In this document: positions 53,654 through 64,000 of the stretch, in pieces | How positions within the stretch are numbered: position 1 is the stretch's first letter | Layout: each line of letters begins with the position of its first letter | From: Paramecium octaurelia | Lineage: Eukaryota; Ciliophora; Oligohymenophorea; Peniculida; Parameciidae | Direction of reading: 5' to 3' | Assembly (NCBI GenBank): GCA_905182995.1 | Contig: CAJJDP010000014.1 | Span: forward strand, 70,856-134,855 | Length of the DNA: 64,000 nt | Program-made: the position numbers and the translations under genes | The notes under the pieces: generated by a model | Told to the model about the DNA's origin: nothing | The model's database searches: none | What the model saw: the letters and a program-made list of their open reading frames with translations, nothing else

Positions 53654-54874
53654 ATGGATCGATTTATACCAAAAAGTAAATCGAAATTACTATATCAATC
53701 ACACACATAATCAAACTACAACGACGTACAATATATTTAGAATTTAGTTAATGTATCACATAAACGAAGAAAAAGTCTTAAATTTTGGAAACGGCAAATA
53801 ATAACAGAATTTTCCAATTTCCTTTCTAGATTAGTTACATAATTAATACAAATTGCCTTAACAGCAAATAGTTAGATAAATCAGTGCTATTCCAGAGAAG
53901 ATCCTAGATGCTCCAGACATTGCAGATGATTTTTATCTTAATATATTGGAATGGGGAAACAACAATGTATTGTCAGTGGGATTGCAAAACAAAGTGTACT
54001 TATGGAATGCTTCGAATTGTAAAGCAAATTTATTAATATAATAGAACATATCGAACAACTTTTATAAGCAACCTCAAATGTGACATCAGTTAATTGGATT
54101 AATGATCATATTCTGGGCATAGGGTTTGATGATGCATCTATAAAGATAGTTGATGTTTGTTCCTCTTAAACAATAACATAGTTATATTATCATAATGAAA
54201 GAGTATCAACAATGAGTAGTAGTTTCGATTTGTTGTCGAGTTCAGGTAGGGATAATGTGATTTTCAATCATGATCTCAGAGAGAAAAATAATAATGTAGT
54301 TGGAGTATTTTAGAAACATACCTAAGAAGTTTGCGGATTGAAATGGAATTCATCTGGCAGCACTTTGAGTAGTGGAGCAAATGATAATTAATTATTACTT
54401 TGGGATAGAAGATAAATGTCCTTACGTTAATCATGTCAAGGTCATTGTGCTGCTGTCAAAGCAATGGCATGGTGTCCTTGGTTACAAAATACTCTTGTCA
54501 GTGGAGGTGGATCGAATGATAAAACCATAAAATTTTGGAATGCTGATACTGGCACTTGTTTTAAAAGCATTGACACAGGATCGCAAGTTTGTGCTCTACA
54601 ATTTTTGCCAAGATATAGAGAATTGATTTCATCTCATGGATTTTCTAAATTTTAAATTAGTATATGGAATGCTGATTAAATTTAGTAAGCCAAATTAATA
54701 TAGGAATTACAAGCTCACAAATCGAGAGTTTTGCACTTAGGAATATCTCCTGATCAATCGATGCTTTGTTCAGCTGCAGGTGATGAAACTTTGATATTTT
54801 GGAGGCTTGGCACAGAACAAAATAATCAAAATAAATAGGAGATGTGTTCCAGTAAAAATTTATTTCTCAGATGA
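53654..54874 (+). CDS. CDC20: APC/C activator CDC20/Fizzy-CDH1
   Basis: 390-aa WD40 protein that brings substrates to the anaphase-promoting complex. It opens with a C-box, DRFIPKSKSKLLYQ, directly after the ATG. Then RQISAIPEKILDAPDIADDF, the CDC20/CDH1 lead-in to a seven-blade propeller: NNNVLSVGLQNKVYLWNAS, GIGFDDASIKIVDV, SGRDNVIFNHDLR, SSGANDNQLLLWDRR, AMAWCPWLQNTLVSGGGSND, SAAGDETLIFWRL. It ends in FLR, near the IR tail that binds APC/C. Introns: 53726-53747 and 54017-54042. The usual 40 or more residues before the C-box are absent unless there is an upstream exon. Confidence 0.92.
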
Positions 54875-54925
54875 TATTATTATTACTTAACAAATTATTT
54901 ATTAAATATTAATTATCTAATTCTT

Positions 54926-56908
54926 ATGATTCGTAGAGATTCTGGTGAAATGTAATAACATGCTTTTAGCTAACCTAATTTTAGCAAATCAACCAAAGAT
55001 ATTCAAACCTCGAGAAAAGAATATTTATTCTAAAAATTGCCTTCCTTAGATTCTACTTAGTCCAATAATTTTTGGCAGGTTAAGAAAGGAGGATCTGCTA
55101 ATTGCATAGACACAGACAGAGTAAATACAGCCCAGAAATCACTTACACCTTAGCAGTATAAAAAGAAAAAAAATTAAACAATATAAATTGAGGAGACCAC
55201 TTAATTTGATCTTGGTTCTAGTCGAAATTTTCAAAGATTATTCACCATAAAGAATCATACTAAATCATCTACTGGTAGTGTAAAAACTCAAAGAGAAGAT
55301 AACACAAGTATCATCACCACTCAAGTTGCTTAAAAAAAGTCACATTATCATTAAGCGTCATTAATATAATAAACATAATCTTAAGTCTAATAACAATAAT
55401 GTCCATTTTCATCTGGTAAATCAATCAAAGACATTATTTCATCATTTAAAGATAAAAAGTAATTTATTTACTTTTATTTAGACCAAAAAATGGTATGACT
55501 CGTCATAGTGAATTTGAGAAAATGGAGGGATTGGATGATTACACCAAAGAATTAGGCTCCATCTTAAATGATGATGATCTCATTGGACCAATTCTCAAAG
55601 AAGTCATTGAAATGAAAGGAGTGGTCAAATCACTCATAGATCTAAGCTATGGCAATAAACTTACCTATCATTTTGAAACCTTGAAACAATTGCATTCTAC
55701 TCTAAATATCACTGATCAAATGTTCAATAGATTCAAATATCTTTATCTTAAGTACCTGATTTCATTAAAAATAAACATGGAGGCAGTCTTCAAATGTGCT
55801 TAAACTGTTGAATCCTACAGAGGGGCTATCGTTTCTAAGGTACTTTCCTTATTAAATCCACTAGTCTCGGTCTGTATAAAATGTTAAGGATAATATCAGA
55901 ATTATAGCTAAAAATATGTACAGTCAAATCTTCGAAGATTTCTCTCTAAGTCCATTATTTAAAGGAACCAAGTAAGAGGAACAAGCAATCAAATTCAGCA
56001 GAATTTTTGGATTTATCTTAGGATCAGCTGAATCTACAAATTATGTGATGGATTCTATGAGAGATTTTCATAAGGCTTTTGAAATCACCTCTGTTTAATA
56101 CTCAATTTTTAAATACTATTTATCAGGATCTTTATCCAAACATACTCAAAAGGAAGTCATTTGGTATGTTTTAGAGTAAACTGATGCATATAAAGCAGCT
56201 GTAATCAATTAAGATAGCATTAAAGATTTAGTGTATAAATAATAAGGATTCGACAATTTTACTAGTGAATTCATCAAATTATGCTAACAAGATTAACTTA
56301 TAAATAAGAGTTTCATTCATAAAGTTGGATATGATCAGTTTGTAGAACACACTAAATATTTTTTGCACTATGCTTTTAATAAATAAAATAACTGTTTTAC
56401 ACTTGAAGATCTGCAATCATTTCATTGTTAACATTCGATTAATCTAGCTCTCTATCAAAGTATCAAAGAAAAAATGATGATCTTATTGTCGAAATTGAAT
56501 CCTCAAAGAATAATATTTTAAGACTTTGAAGATGAATATGATTTGATACTTCCTTACATAACCAATTAACAATTACCTTGTGATATTGTAGGCTAATAGA
56601 GATTATGTGAATTCATTCCTATAATATCTGATGAGTTGAAATCAAATGTTGAAATCAAGAACATATTTGATAGCAATGATGCAAATGTAAATAAAATTGT
56701 TTTAAAAAAATTTGAATACTTATTATCAGGTAGAAAATATTTTAAAAGATCTGACATACAAGCTATTCATTCAAGACTCAAAATTAGTGAACATTTATTT
56801 CAAAAATTTGTCCATCTTATTGAAAAAGCTATAAAACAGTATGATGCTTCCTTGCTGTGGATGGTTGACGCAATAAAGCTCTGGAAATATATTATTATCA
56901 CAGTTTGA
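54926..56908 (+). CDS. protein with four tandem truncated-globin-like repeats
   Basis: 644-aa protein. Residues 1-180 are Gln/Ser/Lys-rich and probably disordered. The rest is built of four units of about 117 residues. Each ends with a helix pair of the type H-x-x-L-x-I-(T/S)-x-x-x-F-x-x-F: LHSTLNITDQMFNRF, FHKAFEITSVQYSIF, FHCQHSINLALYQSI, IHSRLKISEHLFQKF. The four His are at residues 249, 366, 484 and 599. This is the F-helix/proximal-His pattern of group I truncated haemoglobins; unit 2 also begins MYSQIFEDFSLSPLF and has FSRIFGFILGS, as they do. Introns: 55459-55481 and 55840-55864. Heme binding is inference. It starts 51 bp after CDC20. Confidence 0.72.
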
Positions 56909-57723
56909 ATTTGTATTAATTTAGGATTATATAAATTCTACCTTGAGATATATATTTCAATTTTATAACATAGTATTAAATTATATTAAGTATAATATTC
57001 TTGCTTGAATAACTTGAATTTGATTATAAATATTGATTGATGCATAGTCTTATAATATATTTATGGACTTTTATTAAAAGGTTAAATTAAGATGAGCAAT
57101 TAAGAGGATTTCAGTCTACAGAAAATGAAGCTTGTGATTAATTTAGAGAGAATTAAGATATGAGTTCGTCAAAGATGTAATTTCAATAGGATAAAGAACA
57201 AAACTAATAGACCATAATCTATTAAAATAAATGATAAATCTCATTGAAATGAGATTTAAAGAAGAAATGATTATATTTAAATGATGAAACATAAACTTAT
57301 AAAAGGAAAAGCTGATATAATAAGTGAAACATCACGTTGAAGAACTATATTATCTGATTGAAATACTTTATAATCAGATTGGATAAGAGCATTTATTTAA
57401 ATTAATAACAAGCTAGAATATTTAATCTATAGAGAAAGTAAACGCTATTATAAGTTAATGACTAATCGTGAATATAATACAATATTTTTTACAAAAATCC
57501 CAATGTTAGGAGAAATGAAGATGAAAAAACTTTTAGTAAACCTGTTTTAGCCTCACGTTATTCATTTTATAAAAATATATTTTGTCAACTTTTAATACTA
57601 TAAGTTTTATTTCAAAGCTTTAGAAAATTGATAAAAATATGCTTTAGCAACTGCTATTTTAGGGAAGTTGGCAATTAGTTTTTATTGAAAAAGAGGGGTA
57701 TGAGTATTATTTTTAATAAATAT
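56909..57723. other. intergenic, convergent 3' ends
   Basis: About 815 bp. A short helical frame near 57091 (SNQEDFSLQKMKLVINLERI) is too small and isolated to call. Otherwise nothing recognised. Confidence 0.45.
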
Positions 57724-60700
57724 TCAGGATTCAAATCTTTCAAGACTTTCCATATACATTCTATCTAAGTTTTAGTTTAATTCCTCTAGATTTTAAATAA
57801 CAGATTAAACTGATTAATCTTTGCCTAAAGGAGATTTCCTAAGTATGGATTAATTTGCAGATCTTGGCTGAAATTTCTTACTTAAATCGCTTAATAAGCC
57901 AAAGTTGGTTTGACTTTTAATTGCAGAGTTTTTTGTAGGTTTTAACCAATCAGGCTTTAATTTATCATAACTTTAAGAATGCAAGGATTCTTCATCATGT
58001 ACAATCTAATTTAATTTAATATTTACATATGGTTTTTAGTTAGTGTTCTATTCCTCTTATAAAACAGATGATTATAATTACTAAACACTCTAGATTAGAT
58101 GATCACGCTTTTATTGTAATTAATCAATTTGATCAACTAATAATTTAAATTCTTGTCCTTTGATTTCTATTCCCTCTTGTAATTTTTGCAATTAGAATTA
58201 AAAATTGACGATTTACTCTTATCCTTAATGCATCTGATAATGTGTTTAAGTTGATAATTCTGTCACTTTCTACTCAATTTATTTATTTAAGGATTGTAAA
58301 TTAGATTACTAAATTTGATACTCTTATTTAATGCTCTACAAATCAATAGTAGCATCATCCACTTGTTATTGCAATTTAGCTTTTTCAATATTTAATTTTT
58401 TCAATTCCTTTTGCAATATGTCGAAATCATTACCCAACATGTCTTTTTACTTCATTTAATCCTATATCTGTTTTTCAGTATTGATTAATTGTTTCTCAAT
58501 TTATAGCAATTCTTATTCCTTCTCTATTGTTAGTTGCGTAACTTATTAAAGATTTTTTTTGCCTTTTAATAAATTATCTTGACTGACCTATATTTAATAT
58601 TCCAAATTATCTAAGTCAGTCCTTAATTTCTATGATTCTTTTTTGATTTATAAGTTCTCATTCTTAGTCTATTTTATTTTTTCCTTTTCCAAATTTGATT
58701 CCTACATGATTTTATCATACCTTTACATTTCTTACTCTTTATCAGCCACAGCACCATTCAATTATTTTAACACTCTATCTGCTTCTCTGCATAATTATTC
58801 TGTGTTTTTTAATTTTGAATGACAAGTATCTAATTCTTCTAGTAATTACTTCATTTTGTTATGTTCATTTTGATATTTTATTTATAAATCCATAGTATCT
58901 TATTCTTTTTTAGCATGCTCAAATTGTAATTCCTCGATATCTTTGCTTAATAGTTCTTTCTATGAATTCAAATATTCTATATTATTCAGTGCTCTTTGTT
59001 GATCCTCTCTAATTTAAAAACTAACTTAATATTGATCCTATATTCTCTATTGCAGCATTTCAATCTCTTCATTTAATAACCTTATTGATTCCTCTTTCTC
59101 TGCATTTGTATCCTTTAGTCTTTCCATTTCACTCTACAGTTCTTAGACTTCTTCACACTAAATAATTATTTATATCATTACCAATTATTCCTATTATCTA
59201 CCAAGTCTAGTAATTTCATCAGTTAAACATTTCCTGGCTTCATTTTGCTTAGCTCTAAATATTTTAAAATCTTCATTAGATTTTGAAAATTAGACTTCCA
59301 CTTATTGATGTTGCATTTTCAGTTCTTCTTTCTATTGCATAATCTATTCAAATTACTCCTCCAATTCTTTACTTATCGTTTCTTTCTCTTGAAGCAATTA
59401 TGCCTTCTTGCTTTCATAATCTTTCCATTTATCAGCTAATTATTATGTTTCTATTTCAAAATCTTTAATAAATTATGCCTTTATTGCATAGAATTCATCA
59501 ATCTTCTTGTATTTCTTTTCTGCCCTCCTAAATAATTTCTTTAATAGAACAATAGAGGACTCAATAGGTTTATCTTAAATTCCTATTGAATTTAAAGAAT
59601 TAGTAGAAACCCTCGAATATAATTCCTAGATTTAATCATGAACTTGAGCAGCCACCTCCTCAAGTACACTTTCTTATGGTAACAAGGGTATTCTTTCTAG
59701 CACTGTTTCTAATAAATCGACGATACTTTACAACACTTACTCTATGCTTCCCTACAAAGCCATTTCAAATAGAGTTCTTTAACATTATGTCAAATCTGTT
59801 TAAAGTACTGCTTGCAGCCTAACAAAAAGAGAATTTATGCGATTTAATTGCTCAGTTGGTAATTTTTCCTTTGGTTATGACTTATATGATTCAAGCTATT
59901 GTTTTAACTCCTTCAAAGCATCATCAGTTTCTTAACGAACCTAGTAGTGTTCTTCTAACTAAGATTTAAGGGAAAGAAAAGCTTTGTTGGTTAATTATCT
60001 GTCTGTTTCATCTTCGCTATCAGAATCATTCTAATAAGTTTGAAGCAAATTTGTAGCTCTCTACATTTTATTCTCTATTTAAGCTATTTCAGTGTCAATC
60101 TCTTGCTTTTTTAATTAAACTAATCTAATGTTTTAGAGTAGTTGTTAATGATCACTGGGAATTGGTTCTCCATACAATTGTCTTGCGATCTCATGCTAAT
60201 TTGAAATGACTTTATTGTCTAAGACTTAAAGGGTAGGAGTTAGAAAACATAGATATTCTATGTAACTGAATGTTCTACAAAAAGGATTATCACTGAGAGA
60301 AAGGATTTTCAAATTTAAAAGGGGTTTAAGGTTTAATAACTACAATGGGTCTTTAATTTAATTTCTAGATAGCTTGAGGGTTTCTAAACTATGATTTGTT
60401 AAACTAATCTCAGTTATTTAATTGCCATTCAAATTCAAATTAATCAAAGATGGCAGAAATTCTAATCCATTCATTGACTTTATAAAATTATCTGAAAGAT
60501 TAAGTTCTTTAAGTGCGGGCAATCTTAAATTCTCTATTTTTGTAATATTGTTATGACTTAAGTTCAATTCCTACAAAAGCACCAATTAATCTAAATTTTC
60601 TATTTTCTATGTAAAATATTAAGATTACAGTCAATTTCATAGAACGCAACGACAATTTTGTGGTTTTAGCAGGCTCCTCCCCTTAATTTCGAATAAGCTG

Positions 60701-60730
60701 ATCCGTAATTTTGTTTTGAGATACAAACAT
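57724..60730 (-). CDS. LRR plus long coiled-coil protein, centriolin-like
   Basis: About 986 aa. The N-terminal 150 residues are SDS22-type leucine-rich repeats (LVLLQELNLSHNNITKIENL, PALKELNLSDNFIKSMNGLE, LINLNLNGNQITEI, LKLSRNQI) with the LRR cap (FCRTFSYIEYLCFLTPTLQV, LDNKVIS). About 800 residues of nearly unbroken coiled coil follow. This order is that of centriolin/LRRCC1-type centrosome and basal-body proteins. Introns: 60607-60628 and, in-frame, 59158-59181 (24 nt, GTAATG...TTTAG). The start at 60730 is preferred to the ATG at 60649 because the frame is open and genic between them. The C-terminus is Ser/Lys-rich. A basal-body or ciliary role is inferred from architecture only. Confidence 0.85.
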
Positions 60731-61598
60731 TATATATAATTAAAAATTTCAATTAAAAAGAAGATGGCTGAGGGATCCTCTATTTTTTTTGTTATCCTAA
60801 ATTCTTATTTTCTGATTGTCACTATTACAATTCTTCTAATATATGATGATTCAAGAAATTTCATAATTCATAATCATTGAAAAAACAATATATTTTCGTT
60901 GCTCCTTTACTTTACTAAATAATAATATTCATCTATATTGTTTATAGTTAAATATAATAGGGTGATTTTATAAAAATAATAATGGTTTTAGAGTTATTCT
61001 ATTTCGAAGATGATATTTTGTTTTTCCAAAGTGTTTTGTAAATTCGATTAAGATTATTAGATATAAGTATTTCCAAATTAAATTAAAATATTTGATACAT
61101 AACTCCATCTTATATTGAAACTACTTCAATTCAAATATAGCTCAAGATGCTTTAGTTTAAGTTTTTTATTTCTTTGAAACTTTTCTACTTAAAATTTAAA
61201 AATAGTTCTAAGTTGTCATTAGGTTAATAATTGTTCATGTTTCATGAAAAATTTGGACATTTATTGTGTAATTGATATAAAGGACATGTTAAATTTAGAT
61301 TTAGAATAAAAATCAATAGTGAAATCAATGAACTACATTTGAAAATTGAAATCGATTTATACAGATGTATTAGTTATGGCAGTTTTAGAGATTTAAAGAA
61401 TTCTTGAATGATTGATAATTAATACTTAATTTGACATCGCTATTTAGTTAGATTTATTTCTCTACAAGTCTACCTAATGCAAGATGGTTTTATGTTTGGC
61501 TAAACCAACAAATAATTAATTTTATTTGGAAGTCTAGAACCTGTTTTACAATACCTTTGAGTAAAAATGTTTTCATATTAAAATATAATAATAACGGA
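60731..61598. other. intergenic, divergent 5' region
   Basis: About 870 bp, AT-rich, between divergent start codons. No gene, RNA or repeat recognised. Confidence 0.5.
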
Positions 61599-62242
61599 AT
61601 GATCGAATTCCGCACTCCAAAGTACATTTGTCTAAAAAAAATTGATCCTCCAGTTGTCAGATATCAACCTCGCACAATGTTTGTTAAGGTTTAGCATTTG
61701 TTACAGACAAGAGAGAGTGTTGACACATCCTTGACTTTAAGCTAAACCGATGCAAAAATGCAGTCTCAGCAATCAGAAATCAGCAATCTCAGCACATTTT
61801 ATTAAAGTTCCGATCAAGCTAAAGAGAACAAAGAATAACCAATTATTGATGTAGTACTTAAAAAAACTAATTCTTTCCATCTAAATTCTAAGATGAGAAG
61901 TAACAATAAAATCTCAAGAGTCTCTAAGAATCAATTAATGGATGTGCTTTAAGAAATAACATCTCCAACATAGACTAGGCGTAAACAGTAGGTAATTTTA
62001 ATAATTGTTATAAGGTTGTGAACAGGGAATGGGAGTATTCTTATAGAAAATAACAAGGGAATAGCACATTTTTCTAATCAATGGACTCAACTAATGAATA
62101 GGCGACGGCATTACCCAAATCCAGAAGCTTCAGTGTGAGATAATCAACTCAACAATAATCATAATAATTGAAGGATATGATTGACAAAGCAATTGAAAAT
62201 ACAAAAACTTTTGATGAGTATCTATTAAGTCTAGTAAGATGA
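61599..62242 (+). CDS. hypothetical Ser/Gln-rich protein
   Basis: 206-aa protein, mostly polar and probably disordered: MIEFRTPKYICLKKIDPPVV, SEISNLSTFYQSSDQAKENK, LPKSRSFSVRQSTQQQSQQL, with a short helical end (DMIDKAIENTKTFDEYLLSL). One 23-nt intron (61992-62014, ends AAG). No family recognised. The RSFS and SxSP-like sites suggest phosphorylation, which is only inference. Located 201 bp upstream of the Piwi gene. Confidence 0.6.
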
Positions 62243-62443
62243 ATCAATTTATTTGTTTTTATTCTACTTTTGTAATTTATTTTATTGCATTCAATAAATA
62301 ATTAAATATTCGAATTTCGTATATAAAATGATTGAAAAAGTAACATAAGAAATGACCATTAAATCAATAAGTTGATTCTCTGATATGAAACAATTTCTAA
62401 ATGGTTTAATTTTTAAGAACAAATATATAATTTATAATTTAAA

Positions 62444-64000
62444 ATGTAACAGCAAGATTAATAATTCAAAACAGTGAAAGTGAAATCAAATTTCCATCAA
62501 TTCCAATTATTACCAAATCGTTAAATTCATAGATATAAAATAGAATTGACTAATTATTCAGAAATCAATGCATAAAAAGCAATAACTACTTACAGATAGA
62601 AGATAACAGAATGTCTAATTACATTTTATTGCATAAATTTGAATATTTATTCTCCAACAAAACTTGGCATTTAGGTTTTGGGAGGATTGAATGATGGTGA
62701 AGAGATATAGAATGTTGCATCATTGAAGTTCGTTGAATCTGTAGAGGGAGGACCAAAATTATAATCAATATTAGCAAGAATTGTAAAGCAAATAATGAGC
62801 ACACAACAAGGGATGGTTTAAATAGGTAGAGACAAATTATTTTGGCCTAAGAAATCCCATTCATTTCATGATTATAAGTTTGAGATCTGGGAGGGAGTCC
62901 AGATTGTGTAAAAACAATTCGGAGTAGTCATAGATTGTGCTTATAAAATATTGAGATAAAATACGCTACTTGATGATCTTTCTGTTACCAAAGAAGTAGA
63001 TCGTTATGAAGGAATGGTAGTGATGACTAAATACAATCAGAAATTCTATAGAGTAGACCTTATAGAAATTGGGATGTCTCCCAAAGATATATTTGTCGCA
63101 GAAAATGGAGAAGAAACCACCTTTAAAGAATATTATAAACAAAGATACAATTTAAAATTAAATGAAAAATAACCATTAATAAAGAGCACTCTCAAACTCA
63201 AAGGTAAATAAGAAGAAAAAGTAATTTACTTAATACCAGAACTATGTCAATTGACTGGATTGAGTGATACTGTTAAGAGTGTATAAAATAATATATATGT
63301 TAGAATTTCTCAGTTATGAGAGAAGTGGCTAAAATAACAAAACCAAATGCATATGATAGAATCGATTAATCTGAGAAATTTGCTAAACAAATAAATTCAA
63401 CTGTTAAGAAAGGATCCAATACAAATTTATTAGATACTTGGGGTTTGAAATTAAATAGTGTATCAATGAATGTTGAAGCTAAAACTGTTCGTCCTGGTAC
63501 ATTAATCATGGGCAATGACAACATAGATCTATCATAATAAAATCTGAACCTAGATCAATAGACATAGAAAAAGATGTATTAAGTCCCAGATTAGAAGTTA
63601 GTTTGGGTTCTCATTCATTATTACAAAGAAAAAGGACAAGAAGCCAAAAAGCTACTACTTGACAATATGAAACAAGCTATTACTGAATACTAATTTTATG
63701 GCTTTTACTCCTAACCCATGGTTAGACAATTATAGGAGGAGAGAGACAAGGCATTATTGCAACTATGTGATGACATAAATAAGGAATGCTAATAAAAATA
63801 ATAAAAGATAGAATTCATAATCTTCCTATTACCAGGATAAAAGAAGAATAGTCGTCTATATCGATGTGCTAAATTCATATCCTTATAAAAGATCGGTTGT
63901 CCAAGTTAAGTTGTCTTAGAAGACACTTTAGCTAAAAATACTCGCTCTATAGTTAATAAAATAATGGTTTAAATTTGTGCCAAATTGGGAGGAGTCCCTT
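62444..64000 (+). CDS. Piwi/Argonaute protein (Ptiwi-like), 3' end beyond window
   Basis: The first 511 residues of a Piwi-clade protein, which in ciliates loads scan or small RNAs and directs DNA elimination or silencing. N-domain text (YRQKITECLITFYCINLNIY), linker, then PAZ: YRVDLIEIGMSPKDIF, TTFKEYYKQRYNLKLNEKQP, VIYLIPELCQLTGLSD (the LxPEL.x.TG end of PAZ). Then linker 2 with LLDTWGLKLNSVSMNVEAKT, and the MID/PIWI start: LVWVLIHYYKEKGQEAKKLL, IEFIIFLLPGQKKNSRLYRC, KIGCPSQVVLEDTLAKN, VNKIMVQICAKLGGVP. The catalytic DEDH residues lie past the edge. One 23-nt intron (63281-63303). Identity is secure; which Ptiwi it is cannot be said. Confidence 0.93.

Noticed and set aside
53544..53747. 67-codon ORF as an N-terminal extension of CDC20.
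   Set aside because: In a neighbouring frame the same DNA encodes the C-box DRFIPK and a 22-nt intron (53726-53747) joins it to the WD40 part, so this frame is not used.

Overview
The window reads as macronuclear DNA of a ciliate of the Paramecium type. Three things in the sequence show this. Conserved proteins read through only if TAA and TAG are glutamine, and every gene I could close ends in TGA. The introns are minute (20-31 nt), nearly all GTA...TAG, and many fall inside recognisable motifs, where removing them restores the conserved frame. The DNA is very AT-rich and gene-dense, with gaps between genes often of only 20-160 bp. An ORF track made with the standard code breaks nearly all of these genes, so coordinates here come from re-reading with TGA as the only stop and splicing by eye.

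Region 1-13 kb: an axonemal inner-arm dynein light chain (DNALI1/p28), a giant secreted/type I membrane protein on the minus strand, an ABCC/MRP-type transporter, an alpha/beta hydrolase (monoglyceride-lipase-like), a small hypothetical ORF and a CPBP/CAAX-type membrane protease. Region 13-29 kb: a long non-coding or decayed stretch, a TPR protein, a bZIP transcription factor, a second copy of the alpha/beta hydrolase, several hypothetical genes, a broken multi-spanning membrane protein, a B-box-like zinc protein, an unknown 443-aa protein that overlaps it by 4 bp, and a CDK1/2-type kinase.

Region 29-49 kb: an FCP/SCP phosphatase with a Gln-rich N-terminus, a PX-domain sorting nexin, a zinc-finger/TPR protein, a coiled-coil protein, the spliceosomal factor RBM22, a WW-less Pin1 parvulin, a small secreted protein, an RRM protein, a ULK-like kinase, the ER glucosyltransferase ALG8, the ribosome-biogenesis factor WDR3/UTP12, and an EF-hand protein whose start codon lies 22 bp from that of WDR3. 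Region 49-64 kb: a B-box/propeller protein, a cis-prenyltransferase, a C2H2 zinc-finger protein, CDC20/Fizzy, a protein with four tandem truncated-globin-like repeats, a centriolin-like LRR/coiled-coil protein, a small hypothetical gene, and the 5' part of a Piwi protein cut by the window edge.

The genes do not form one pathway. They are a typical ciliate mix: cilia and centriole (DNALI1, centriolin-like), cell cycle (CDK, CDC20, Pin1), RNA work (RBM22, WDR3, Piwi, RRM) and dolichol/N-glycan synthesis (cis-prenyltransferase, ALG8). The most unusual object is the multi-globin-like protein at 54.9-56.9 kb. Several conserved genes carry single-base frame breaks, mostly at A-runs. Sequence error is the simplest explanation, but they deserve checking.
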